Positions 19,699 to 28,156 of a DNA stretch of 64,000 nucleotides are shown here, one piece after another. Below the pieces are notes generated by a model, which saw only the letters and a list, made by a program, of their open reading frames with translations, was not told the DNA's origin and did no database searches. This DNA comes from Puniceicoccaceae bacterium 5H. GTDB lineage: Bacteria; Verrucomicrobiota; Verrucomicrobiia; Opitutales; Oceanipulchritudinaceae. The translations under genes and the position numbers were made by a program. The number at the start of each line of letters is the position of its first letter. Within the stretch, counting starts at the first letter, position 1. The stretch is taken from assembly GCA_009772895.1 (NCBI GenBank), contig WOUP01000001.1, positions 248,001 through 312,000 on the forward strand. The letters run 5' to 3'.

Positions 19699-20509
19699 TA
19701 TCCGAGCCCTTTCGTTCGCGGCGGAGGTTGAGCACGATAAAGCCGCCCAAGGCGAGGATCGTCAGGCCAGCCCCGACCTTGAGCACACGGTGGATGGCAA
19801 GGCCGTATTTGCCCGTCATGGGGTCGTATTGGCAGCAGAGGATCAACAGCTTGTCGGTCGGGCTGCCGAGCTTGCCCTGCGAAGAATCGGCCAGGGCAAG
19901 CCGCACCGCCTGACGGTCGAAGCGTACGCCAAAGAAATACTTGGAGATGGTGCCGTCCGGTTCGGACACGAGAAATCCGCTGGGGTGCGCATACTCGTTG
20001 GTGTCCTTCATGTATTGATACCCGAAGCCGGCGGCCTCCGTCAGCTTTTCGACCGCCTCGGGGCTGCCCCGCAGGAAGTGCCATGCACCGGCGTCGGCGT
20101 CGTCTGCGTAAGCCCGATTGGCGTTGTCTTCCGCATCGGCGGCCAGTTTGGCATCTTCGGTCGGATCGACGCTGAAGAACAGCACCTCGTAGTCATCGGG
20201 CGCCTTCCAGTCGAGGTCGTTGGAGACCTGCAGGACGCCCTGAATCACCTCACCGCACAGCATGGGGCAGCGGTTGTAGCCAAAGATCAGGACGACGGGG
20301 CCGTCGTCGAAGTAGCTGCCCAGCGCAACCGTTTCGCCATCGGTATTGATCACGGGCGTGTCGAGCGGCAAGGTGTCGCCGATATTCTGGGTCCACTCGA
20401 CATTCGGTGGCGGTGGCTGATTGTAGTTCGTCTGGGCGTGGGCGGAGGTCAGGCTCAACATGGCGCACCATGTGAGGATGACGCGGAGGATGGCATTAGC
20501 GTCGCGCAT
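19691..20509 (-). CDS. SCO1/SenC family copper chaperone
   Basis: About 272 aa with an N-terminal signal or anchor, a thioredoxin-like domain with the copper motif CPMLC, a distant partner histidine in EYAHPSGFL, and a C-terminal membrane helix (LTILALGGFIVLNL). SCO proteins deliver copper to the CuA site of subunit II, which is the next gene. I chose the ATG giving MRDANAILRV, which overlaps the upstream gene by 14 bases; the ORF-track start 13 codons earlier overlaps by 53. The extra Cys pair (LILCCQYDP) near the end is not typical. Confidence 0.93.
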   Translation of the reverse strand: MRDANAILRVILTWCAMLSLTSAHAQTNYNQPPPPNVEWTQNIGDTLPLDTPVINTDGETVALGSYFDDGPVVLIFGYNRCPMLCGEVIQGVLQVSNDLDWKAPDDYEVLFFSVDPTEDAKLAADAEDNANRAYADDADAGAWHFLRGSPEAVEKLTEAAGFGYQYMKDTNEYAHPSGFLVSEPDGTISKYFFGVRFDRQAVRLALADSSQGKLGSPTDKLLILCCQYDPMTGKYGLAIHRVLKVGAGLTILALGGFIVLNLRRERKGSDSA

Positions 20510-20876
20510 CGAGATACACTCCTTGTCGTTGAATTTCGAAAGTCTCATCGGCGGACCAACGAGGCAGGCCGTTTTCGGCGATCTGCTGTTTGGCTTCTGC
20601 GAGGGGGATCGTGCCCTCTTCAGTGCCGTCGAGCCGATGGGCGTTGGCTTGCATCATCGCCTGCCAGTCCTCATCGATCGGCGTGTCGTAGTTCGGGCCG
20701 TGGGTGAAGAGCAGGCGGGGATCGTCCGACGCGATCGAGGAAAGCGGCTGGTGGTAGATCCACTTTAGCGCCAGGAGGCTACCGACCACGACTCCGGCCA
20801 GCGCAAGCGCGACCAGCACCGGCCCTCGCAGGCCGACGTCCTTCTTTTCGTAATCGTTGTCCAGGTGCGGCTTCAT
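20496..20876 (-). CDS. hypothetical single-helix membrane protein in the ACIII-caa3 operon
   Basis: A 126-aa protein with a short charged N-terminus, one membrane helix (PVLVALALAGVVVGSLLALK) and a ~85-residue hydrophilic domain that should be periplasmic. No cofactor motif is seen. It starts four bases after actF and overlaps SCO, so it is an operon member by position; a role as an accessory ACIII or oxidase assembly subunit is a guess from location only. I do not recognise the family. Confidence 0.8.
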   Translation of the reverse strand: MKPHLDNDYEKKDVGLRGPVLVALALAGVVVGSLLALKWIYHQPLSSIASDDPRLLFTHGPNYDTPIDEDWQAMMQANAHRLDGTEEGTIPLAEAKQQIAENGLPRWSADETFEIQRQGVYLDARR

Positions 20877-20879
20877 GCG

Positions 20880-21746
20880 CTAGAAGGGGCGGACGATCGG
20901 GTAAAGGAACCACAGCAGATAGGCGGCCATGCCGGAGGCGGCCAGCAGGGCCGCGCGCTTGATCCGGGCCGGGCGCACGCGGGGCTGGCGCGAGAGCAGG
21001 CTGATGAACGGCCAGGCGACCCCGCAGATGGCGACGTAGACAATCAACAGCGACCACGGCAGGTGACTGCGTTCAACATACAGTTGGGCCTCCACGGGCA
21101 GGTCGCCCATCCAGATGATGACGAGTTCGGCGATGGCAAGATAGGCGCTGACAATGGTCGAAGCCTGAATCAGACTGCCGATCTGGCGGCGGGCCTTCTC
21201 GGGAGCTTCTCCCAGCTTGGTCGCCAGCGTCGCACTGCAGAGGGCGAAAAGCACCGACAGCAGGATGTAGGTGAAGGGGAAGCCAGTGGAGAACCACTCG
21301 GCGTCGCGCAACATCACCCAGTCCACCGCAATGAAGAACATCGTAAGCGTCATGCCGACGATCGCCGGCGCCGCCCATGGCTGACCGCGCTCGCCGCCAC
21401 GCTTGCCGAGGAACAGCCCGGCCACCGCAAAAACGACCAGGTAAAAGACGTTGCGCCCGATAAAGAACGGCCAGTTCAGGAACGCCTCCCGCTGGTGCGC
21501 CAGTTCCTCCAGGTGCTTGGTCGGCGGTTCCGGCCAATAAGCGATATATTGAAAGAGCAAGAGCAGCACGAGGAATCCCAGACAGGGTACCCACCACAGG
21601 CTCACATGTCGGCGCAGGGCCGGGCGCAGGTATTCCATCCAGCTCCCGCCGGTCAGTGGATAGAGCAATAGCAGATAGACGGACCCGGCCACGAGCGACA
21701 AGCTCAGCAGCACGAAATACCAGAAGAATTGGACGAGGATGGTCAT
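20880..21746 (-). CDS. actF: alternative complex III membrane subunit ActF (short form)
   Basis: A 288-aa, almost wholly hydrophobic protein with about eight helices by eye (FFWYFVLLSLSLVAGSVYLL; WWVPCLGFLVLLLLFQYIAY). Position after actE and before SCO, and membrane content, identify it as ActF, the NrfD-like second integral membrane subunit of ACIII. From memory ActF is usually nearer 400 residues with ten helices, so this one is short. Four-base ATGA overlap with actE. Confidence 0.8.
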   Translation of the reverse strand: MTILVQFFWYFVLLSLSLVAGSVYLLLLYPLTGGSWMEYLRPALRRHVSLWWVPCLGFLVLLLLFQYIAYWPEPPTKHLEELAHQREAFLNWPFFIGRNVFYLVVFAVAGLFLGKRGGERGQPWAAPAIVGMTLTMFFIAVDWVMLRDAEWFSTGFPFTYILLSVLFALCSATLATKLGEAPEKARRQIGSLIQASTIVSAYLAIAELVIIWMGDLPVEAQLYVERSHLPWSLLIVYVAICGVAWPFISLLSRQPRVRPARIKRAALLAASGMAAYLLWFLYPIVRPF

Positions 21747-22303
21747 GGCGCGGCTACCTCCTCGGTTTGCGGATCCTGGCTGAGTTGCAGGGCGCGGATG
21801 AACGTGACGATCTGCCAGCGTTCCTCGGGCGAAACACGTCCTGAGTAAGGCAGCATCGCCCCGTAGCCCCGCGTAATGACATCAAAGATATAGCCGTCGG
21901 GCACGGTGCGCAGACGGTCGGTGTGGTAATTCGGGGCTTGCGGGAAGCCGCGACGCACGACGATGCCATCTCCGTAGCCGGCAGGGCCGTGGCACACCAC
22001 ACAGTGGATGTGATACAGCTCTTCGCCGCGTTCCAGAGTCTCCGCGTCGACCTCGATAGGGACTGCATCCAGATAGCTGCCGTCTTCGTCTTTGCCGGTC
22101 ACGAACGGCCGGTCTCCCCACGGCCCGTTGTTTGGAATCGTGCCTTCGGGCGGCGGTTGTGCACCCACGTTGTGCGGCAAGTCGACGGCACGCTCGTATT
22201 CCTCGACCTTTTGCTGATCGGCCATGTTGTCGCCGCAGGCCGTCAACGCGAGGCCGAGCAGGCAGGCGAGCACGAGACTGGAGCTGAAGCGGATCAGTCC
22301 CAT
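21743..22303 (-). CDS. actE: alternative complex III monoheme cytochrome c subunit ActE
   Basis: A 186-aa lipoprotein: signal peptide with lipobox LALTAC, then one heme-binding site CVVCH and a likely axial Met (GAMLPYSG). As the monoheme cytochrome subunit of ACIII it probably hands electrons towards the cytochrome c domain of oxidase subunit II. The ORF track extends it falsely upstream through actD in another frame; the ATG at 22303 has a strong GGAGG ribosome site and overlaps the actD stop by ten bases. Confidence 0.93.
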   Translation of the reverse strand: MGLIRFSSSLVLACLLGLALTACGDNMADQQKVEEYERAVDLPHNVGAQPPPEGTIPNNGPWGDRPFVTGKDEDGSYLDAVPIEVDAETLERGEELYHIHCVVCHGPAGYGDGIVVRRGFPQAPNYHTDRLRTVPDGYIFDVITRGYGAMLPYSGRVSPEERWQIVTFIRALQLSQDPQTEEVAAP

Positions 22304-22845
22304 AGTCGCACCTCCGTTTCTTCGGCCCCGGCCTGCTTGAGATCGGCCTCCTTGGCTATGAGGTCGGCCGCCTTCATTTCGGGATCGATGGGCACGAGCA
22401 TCAGCACATAGCGGTCTTGTGTGCCGCGCGTGATAATGGCGGATTCGAGCTCGCGCAGGTAGAGCCTTGGGCGCAACCGGATGAGCCAGGATACAAGCCC
22501 CGTGATCGCCGCTGTCAGCACGCCCAGCTCGAACGTAATCGGAATGAACGCCGGCCAGCTGTGCAACGGTCGTCCTCCGACGTTGAGCGGGTAGGTGATG
22601 GCCATGGCGTAGACCTGCATCAGATAGCCGCCGGTGGCACCGCAGATAAAGGCCCAGAAAATGATGCGTGGGATCGGGCTCGGGCGATAAGCCGTCAGGG
22701 CGTCGAGCGACTCGAGCGGGTGAGGCGTCACGGTCTGGGCCGACCAATGCTGGTTGTCGGTCACGTAGCCTTTGACGACCGCCTCGAACTGCTCGACATC
22801 CTTGAACGACGCCACGACGGCCTTGCCTGGAATCGGAGCACGCAT
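22294..22845 (-). CDS. actD: alternative complex III subunit ActD (DUF3341)
   Basis: A 183-aa protein with a small N-terminal domain (VVASFKDVEQFEAVV), two membrane helices (IFWAFICGATGGYLMQVYAM and a second at ~100-120) and a short charged tail, the DUF3341 pattern of ActD. It carries no cofactor and anchors the peripheral ACIII subunits. It begins with a one-base overlap with actC. Confidence 0.92.
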   Translation of the reverse strand: MRAPIPGKAVVASFKDVEQFEAVVKGYVTDNQHWSAQTVTPHPLESLDALTAYRPSPIPRIIFWAFICGATGGYLMQVYAMAITYPLNVGGRPLHSWPAFIPITFELGVLTAAITGLVSWLIRLRPRLYLRELESAIITRGTQDRYVLMLVPIDPEMKAADLIAKEADLKQAGAEETEVRLWD

Positions 22846-24230
22846 CAGGAGGCCTCCTTTCCGCGTTCCGCCCGTTCGTGCAGGATCTCACGGATCTCGT
22901 GCATCGAGACCATTGGGATGAGCCGCACAAAGAGCACCACCAGGAAGAAAAAGAAGCACAATGTACCCAGATACAGCGCCCAGTCCCAACCGGTGGCGTT
23001 GAAATCCTGCCAGGACGAGGTCAGGTAGTCGTGCCCCAGGCTGGTCACCACGATCAGGTAGCGCTCCATCCACATGCCGATATTCGCGACGCCCGCAAGA
23101 ATCCAGAGCAGCCAGGGGTTGGTGCGAATGCCGCGCCACCAAAGGGCCTGAATCGAAATGACGTTGCAGAAAATGACCGTCCAGAAAACGGGAGCGTAGT
23201 AGCCCGTCAGGCGGTCCATCAGTGTCTGCATCTCAAACGCATCCCCGCTGTACCACTCGAAGAAGACCTCGCTGACGTAGCCGAAGCCCACCATCATGCC
23301 CGTGGCGAGCATGACCTTGCCGATATTGTCGAGGTGGCGGGTCGTGATCATGCCCTCGAGCTTGAACAGCTTACGGATCGGGATTACCAGCGTGGCGACC
23401 ATCGCAAACCCGGAGAAAATCGCGCCTGCGACGAAGTAGGGCGGGAAGACAGTGCTGTGCCAGCCCGGCACGATGCTCACGGCGAAGTCGAGGCCCACGA
23501 TACTGTGCACCGAGATCACCAGTGGCGTCGCCAGCCCGGCTAGCATGAAGTAGAGCGCGCGGTAGTCTTTCCACTGCTGATCGCGGCCCAGCCAGCCCAG
23601 CGAGAAGAACGCGTAGATCTTTTTGCGCAGTCCCGGCTTTGTACGATCGCGCATCGTGGCGAGGTCGGGCACCAAGCCGAGATACCAGAAAATCAGCGAC
23701 ACCGTGCCGTAGGTCGAAACGGCAAAAAAGTCCCAGACCAGCGGACTACGGAATTGCGGCCATAGCCCCATCTCGTTCGGATAGGGGATGAGGTAGTAAA
23801 AGTATTGCGGCCGGCCCAGGTGCAAGAGCGGAAACAAGCCCGCGCACGCCACGGCAAACAAGGTCATGGCCTCCGTGAAGCGGTTGATCGAGTTGCGCCA
23901 ATCTTGTTGCAGTAAAAGCAGGATGGCCGAGATGAAGGTGCCGGCGTGGCCGATCCCGATCCACCAGACGAAATTGATGATGGCGAAGCCCCAAGCCACC
24001 GGGATCTGCAGGCCCCAGATGCCGACACCCTTGGCCAGCACCCACGTGATGGCCGTAAACATCATGAAAACGCCGCCTGCGGTCGCGAACAGGGCCAGCC
24101 ACCACCACCAGGCGCGCGCCCGGACGCGGGCTTCGTCGCCGACGCGCTGGTTGAGCAGCTCGGGACTCATCTCCGGGCCGAGCAGCTCATTCGGGCGGGT
24201 GGGTGCGTTTTCCTGCTTAGCGGTCTTCAT
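22845..24230 (-). CDS. actC: alternative complex III NrfD-like quinol-oxidising membrane subunit ActC
   Basis: A 461-aa NrfD/PsrC-family protein with about ten membrane helices, for example INFVWWIGIGHAGTFISAIL, which holds the conserved His-Ala-Gly loop near the proposed quinol site. ActC binds menaquinol or ubiquinol and passes electrons to the Fe-S clusters of ActB. Its start overlaps actB by 14 bases. Confidence 0.95.
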   Translation of the reverse strand: MKTAKQENAPTRPNELLGPEMSPELLNQRVGDEARVRARAWWWWLALFATAGGVFMMFTAITWVLAKGVGIWGLQIPVAWGFAIINFVWWIGIGHAGTFISAILLLLQQDWRNSINRFTEAMTLFAVACAGLFPLLHLGRPQYFYYLIPYPNEMGLWPQFRSPLVWDFFAVSTYGTVSLIFWYLGLVPDLATMRDRTKPGLRKKIYAFFSLGWLGRDQQWKDYRALYFMLAGLATPLVISVHSIVGLDFAVSIVPGWHSTVFPPYFVAGAIFSGFAMVATLVIPIRKLFKLEGMITTRHLDNIGKVMLATGMMVGFGYVSEVFFEWYSGDAFEMQTLMDRLTGYYAPVFWTVIFCNVISIQALWWRGIRTNPWLLWILAGVANIGMWMERYLIVVTSLGHDYLTSSWQDFNATGWDWALYLGTLCFFFFLVVLFVRLIPMVSMHEIREILHERAERGKEAS

Positions 24231-27042
24231 GAGGCGGGTTTTCCCAGCGGGGCAGATAGGTGGTGCGAGGGCGGGTATCGAGCTCGGCCAGGAGCTGGTA
24301 ATCCTCCTCGTGCGCCTTGCGCTGCGACACGTGATTCTCCGGTCGGCTGATGTCGCCGAAGACGATGGCCTCGGTCGGGCAGACCTGCTGACAGGCCGTC
24401 ACGATCTCGCCGTCACGGATCTCGCGATTCTGATTGCGCGCATCGATACGGGCGCGGCTGATGCGCTGGACGCAGTAGGTGCACTTTTCCATCACGCCGC
24501 GCTCACGCACAGTCACCTCGGGGTTGAACTGGAGGTTGCGCGGGTGCTCCTTCGGCGGACGATAATCGAGAAAATTGAAGCGGCGGACCTTGTACGGGCA
24601 GTTGTTGGAGCAATAGCGCGTGCCGATGCAGCGGTTGTAGACCATCGCATTCAGCCCTTCGCTGTCGTGCAGCGTAGCGCCTACGGGACAGACGACTTCG
24701 CACGGTGCCTTCTCGCACTGCATGCACGGCACGGGCTGGTGCAGGATACGCGTGTGCCCGGATTCCTCCGAAAAATATCGGTCGATACGGATCCAGAGCA
24801 TCTCCCGGCCAACAGCCACCTGCTCCTTGCCCACCACGGGGATGTTGTTCTCGGCCTGACAGGCCGTGACGCAGGCTCCGCAGCCGATGCACGAGCTCAA
24901 GTCGATCGACATGCCCCATTTGTAGGGCGCGTCGCCCATCGGCGGTTTGGGCGGCTCCGGCATGAAACTCGTCTCCTCCGGCGGGCGGTGTTCCTCGCGC
25001 TCCGGCGCAGGCTCGCCCGTTTTGCGCACGCGGGCAAAGTCGTGCCCGTCCATCACCTGATGGTGCTGCGTGGTGACCAAGTCGTAGTGTTCGCCGGTCT
25101 TTTCCAGCGAGACTGCCGGCCAGAACCAGCGGGCGCCAAAGCCCTCAAGCGCATAGCCGGTGGCGTGACCGTCGTGCATCTGGGCGGTCGGGCGACCATA
25201 GCCCATAAACGCGACCATCGTTCCCGGGTCCATGGCCCGCATCGGGTAGACCGGCAGCTGGATACGGCGATCGCCCGAAGAGAGCTCCACCACGTCGCCT
25301 TGTTCCAGCCCGTGCTCCTGTGCAGTTTCAATCGAAAGCCAGAGCGCCTGGTCCCAAACCAGCATGCTCATCGGTTTGGGCAATTCCTGGAGCCACGCGT
25401 TACGCGCCCCGCGACCGTCCTCGATGTGCGGGTCGAGGCGCACCAGCAGCTGTAGCCTCCCAGTGCCTGAAGGTGTCGATGTTTCCCGGCTGACAGCAGG
25501 TGCGGGGTTCCCCTGAAAGTCACTGGCGACCTCAGGAAACACGCCCTTCTGCAGGCCCTCGGACCACCATTTTTCGAAGCGGCTCGAGACGCGCTGTTGC
25601 CAATGGCGGCGCACCAGATTGTAGGCAGGCTGCGGGTCCGAGGGTTGCGCGAGGCGATGCAGGATCTCGAGGCGGGCGCGACTCTGATACATCGGCCGGA
25701 TGAGTGGCTGCACGGGGCTGAGTTCGCCCGTAAAGCTGCGCAGGTCACCCCATTCTTCGAGGAAGTGGTGTACCGGCAGCTTCCAGGTGCACTGGCGCGC
25801 TGTCTCGTGCGCCTCCAGGGCAAAGCAAGCCGACCACTTGGCCTTGGCGATGGCGTCGACCAGTAAATCGCCGAAATAGAAGCCCGGATTGGCGTCCAGA
25901 CAGAGCAACGCCTCGACTTCGCCCGCCTCGAGTGCGTCGGCGAGTTCCTGGGATGTCGCGCGTTGCTCGGCCAGCACCGCATCGGTCTGCGGCGGCGGGG
26001 TATGTTGCACCCACGTCGTGCCTTCGTTTCCGAGTTGCCGATTCAGTTGCTGCACTTTGTCCTGCAGGACGGGGCTCAAATAGCTGCCACCGATCACCAA
26101 GGCCCGGGCCCCCGCGGATTGGAGATCACGACGGGTTTGTTCGACCCATTGGCGCTCGGTCTTGGAAAGGTCGCCAGTCCCCCCGCCCAAGAGGCCATCC
26201 ATCACCGACTCCCAGCGTCCGGGTGCAGAGACGCAGGCGGTATCGGCCTGCGCGTTGGTGACGTTCGGGGCGGCGTGCAGGCTGTAGAAGCGGTTGACGT
26301 CGACACCTTCCTGCCAGCCGCGTCGCCGCTGCGCGTAAGCGCGGGCGTAGCGCAGACTCTCGGGATGCTCGGTCAGGAAATCCGGATCGATTCCCACGAT
26401 GATGTCCGCTTGTTCGAGCCGGTAGTCGGTCTGGGGCAGGCTCAGGCGCGTGTATGGAGCCTCCAGCATCACCCGCATCTGTGGGAAGCGCTGCGCGAGT
26501 TGCTGCCACGCTGCCAGTTCAGACGGGGAGCTGTTGGGCTCGGCCACCACCCATAATCCGCGTCCCTGGTGTGCCTGGAGCCGCTGAAACTGCTCGAGCC
26601 AGGCCGCGTCGAAGGCATTCCAGCTGGAGGTGTGATTGTTCTGGTGAGGCGCCCGCAGGCGCTGCCCATCGTAAAGGCCGAGCAGACTGGCCTGCATGAC
26701 CGCATCAGTCGCGCCCTGGCTGGAAGCATGATCCGGGTTGCCCTCAACCTTTACCGGACGGCCTTCACGACTTTCGACCAGGATACCGCGCCCGTAGCCT
26801 CGCCAGTTGTGCGTGGTGGCGTAGAAATTTGGGTTCCCCGGCACAACTTGCTCGGGCTGCTTCACATATGGCAGGATCTCTTCGCGCGGCTTTTTGAAGC
26901 ACCCGCTCATACTGGCCAGCGTGAGCCCCGCACCGGCGACTTGCAGGAATTTGCGACGGCTCAGCTGCGACGGCCATACCGCAGCCTGCTCCGGAAACTC
27001 ATCGGAACGACGGGGCGAAGGTATGTTGCCTGGGTCGGACAT
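24217..27042 (-). CDS. actB: alternative complex III Fe-S/molybdopterin-like subunit ActB
   Basis: A 941-aa protein. The N-terminus has a twin-arginine signal (SRRKFLQVAGAG) running into a lipobox-like SMSGC. The central ~600 residues are the catalytically inactive molybdopterin-oxidoreductase-like domain. From about residue 720 four Cys clusters follow (CIGCGACVTAC; CMQCEKAPCEVVCP; CIGTRYCSNNCP; CTYCVQ plus ACQQVCP), the NrfC/PsrB-like ferredoxin part. It links quinol oxidation in ActC to the hemes of ActA. ATG at 27042 overlaps the actA stop by one base; the ORF-track start lies inside actA. Confidence 0.95.
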   Translation of the reverse strand: MSDPGNIPSPRRSDEFPEQAAVWPSQLSRRKFLQVAGAGLTLASMSGCFKKPREEILPYVKQPEQVVPGNPNFYATTHNWRGYGRGILVESREGRPVKVEGNPDHASSQGATDAVMQASLLGLYDGQRLRAPHQNNHTSSWNAFDAAWLEQFQRLQAHQGRGLWVVAEPNSSPSELAAWQQLAQRFPQMRVMLEAPYTRLSLPQTDYRLEQADIIVGIDPDFLTEHPESLRYARAYAQRRRGWQEGVDVNRFYSLHAAPNVTNAQADTACVSAPGRWESVMDGLLGGGTGDLSKTERQWVEQTRRDLQSAGARALVIGGSYLSPVLQDKVQQLNRQLGNEGTTWVQHTPPPQTDAVLAEQRATSQELADALEAGEVEALLCLDANPGFYFGDLLVDAIAKAKWSACFALEAHETARQCTWKLPVHHFLEEWGDLRSFTGELSPVQPLIRPMYQSRARLEILHRLAQPSDPQPAYNLVRRHWQQRVSSRFEKWWSEGLQKGVFPEVASDFQGNPAPAVSRETSTPSGTGRLQLLVRLDPHIEDGRGARNAWLQELPKPMSMLVWDQALWLSIETAQEHGLEQGDVVELSSGDRRIQLPVYPMRAMDPGTMVAFMGYGRPTAQMHDGHATGYALEGFGARWFWPAVSLEKTGEHYDLVTTQHHQVMDGHDFARVRKTGEPAPEREEHRPPEETSFMPEPPKPPMGDAPYKWGMSIDLSSCIGCGACVTACQAENNIPVVGKEQVAVGREMLWIRIDRYFSEESGHTRILHQPVPCMQCEKAPCEVVCPVGATLHDSEGLNAMVYNRCIGTRYCSNNCPYKVRRFNFLDYRPPKEHPRNLQFNPEVTVRERGVMEKCTYCVQRISRARIDARNQNREIRDGEIVTACQQVCPTEAIVFGDISRPENHVSQRKAHEEDYQLLAELDTRPRTTYLPRWENPPHEDR

Positions 27043-27779
27043 CAGCGGTGGCAGGTTGTGCAGTCGGTCAGGTTGTAATTGTTCACTTCGCGGCCCATTT
27101 GCTCGCTCATCGCCTCGGTGTGTGCGCGCTTCCATTTTTCCGCATCGAAGGGAGACGACTTGAGGATCTCTACGTGCTCGGCGTTCGCCAACGGATCGGC
27201 CTGACGCCGCACATTGACGACGTCGCCCTCCGGTACCAGTCGAGGCTCGGGATTACGGTGACATTCGATACACCACAACATAGTGATGTCCTTGGTCTTC
27301 GAGACGGTCACCATGTCTTCCACGTCGCCGTGACACGAGCGGCAGGAGACGCCGTTGTTGACGTGCACCGAATGGTCGAAGTAAACGAAGTCTCCCAGGT
27401 CGTGCACGCGATTCCACGGCACGGGCTGCTGGTGGCGCAAGCTGTCCCAGACGGGCTGGAGCAGGGGACTCTCGCGGAAGAGCTGGCTATGACAGGTCAG
27501 GCACGTTTCCGTGCTGGGCATACCCGCAAAAGAAGATTTTTCGACCGTCGTGTGGCAGAAGCGGCAGTCGATCCCCAGTTCGCCACTGTGGTGACGATGG
27601 CTGAAGATGACCGGCTGCTCCTGGTTCACGCCAAACTCGTCGTAACCGTCACGATTGCCGAAGACATAGACGGCCAACGTGAGGCCGAGCACGACGGCCA
27701 GACAGAAAACGGCCCCCCCACGCAACCAGACATCGGCGGAAGGCCCAAAAGCTTGCGGCTGTTTCTTGGGGGGCGCCAC
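27042..27779 (-). CDS. actA: alternative complex III pentaheme cytochrome c subunit ActA
   Basis: A 245-aa protein with one N-terminal membrane anchor and five CxxCH heme sites in order: CRFCH, CLTCH, CRSCH, CIECH and, just before the stop, CTTCH. Five hemes match canonical ActA. Many extra histidines (SHRHHSGE) can be axial ligands. It faces the periplasm and collects electrons from ActB. The upstream CsbD-like gene ends nine bases before its start. Confidence 0.95.
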   Translation of the reverse strand: MAPPKKQPQAFGPSADVWLRGGAVFCLAVVLGLTLAVYVFGNRDGYDEFGVNQEQPVIFSHRHHSGELGIDCRFCHTTVEKSSFAGMPSTETCLTCHSQLFRESPLLQPVWDSLRHQQPVPWNRVHDLGDFVYFDHSVHVNNGVSCRSCHGDVEDMVTVSKTKDITMLWCIECHRNPEPRLVPEGDVVNVRRQADPLANAEHVEILKSSPFDAEKWKRAHTEAMSEQMGREVNNYNLTDCTTCHR

Positions 27780-27788
27780 AAGGATGGT

Positions 27789-28001
27789 TTAGCGTTGCCC
27801 TTCTTCCCGATACCACGCGTCGACTTCGTGTTGGACCTGCTCTGGTGTGAAGTCGTAGCGCTCTTGGAGTCGTGCCTTCAGGCGGTCGACATCGCCCCCG
27901 ATGCTGCGCAGGTCGTCCTCCGTCAATTGCGGCCATTTACGGGTGAGCGCATTCGCATAGGGGAGCCAGTGTTCTTTGAGGATGTCGGTATCAGTACTCA
28001 T
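27789..28001 (-). CDS. CsbD/YjbJ family small stress protein
   Basis: A 70-aa hydrophilic protein whose core (NALTRKWPQLTEDDLRSIGGDVDRL ... ERYDF) lines up with the CsbD/YjbJ family: a conserved W..LT.DDL...G..D.L...IQERYG pattern. The family is induced by general stress and its molecular role is unknown. Only nine bases separate it from actA, so it appears to lead the ACIII-caa3 operon, and the operon promoter should lie in the gap beyond 28001. Confidence 0.85.
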   Translation of the reverse strand: MSTDTDILKEHWLPYANALTRKWPQLTEDDLRSIGGDVDRLKARLQERYDFTPEQVQHEVDAWYREEGQR

Positions 28002-28107
28002 GGCCGCTTTTGCTGCCTAGACTGTACCAATCTGCTCAAACGGGGGTTGCTGCTGCTGTTCTTCCCTCCAACGCGGGATCGAGGCCCTTTTACAGGAATT
28101 TCATTTT

Positions 28108-28150
28108 TGCAGCCTGCCTTCTGTTATCGAGCCGTTTCATGCAGGCTGCA
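28108..28150. repeat. 10-bp inverted repeat with 23-base loop downstream of the AI-2E-type gene
   Basis: TGCAGCCTGC and GCAGGCTGCA are perfect complements. The structure lies six bases after the stop of the minus-strand gene at 28157. No T run follows on the minus strand, so it is not a standard terminator; it could be an mRNA 3' stem-loop or a protein site upstream of the respiratory operon. Confidence 0.5.
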
Positions 28151-28156
28151 GAATTT

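Noticed and set aside
21743-22930. 395-aa version of actE
   Set aside because: The upstream part is actD in another frame; the ATG at 22303 has a GGAGG site and begins the lipoprotein signal.
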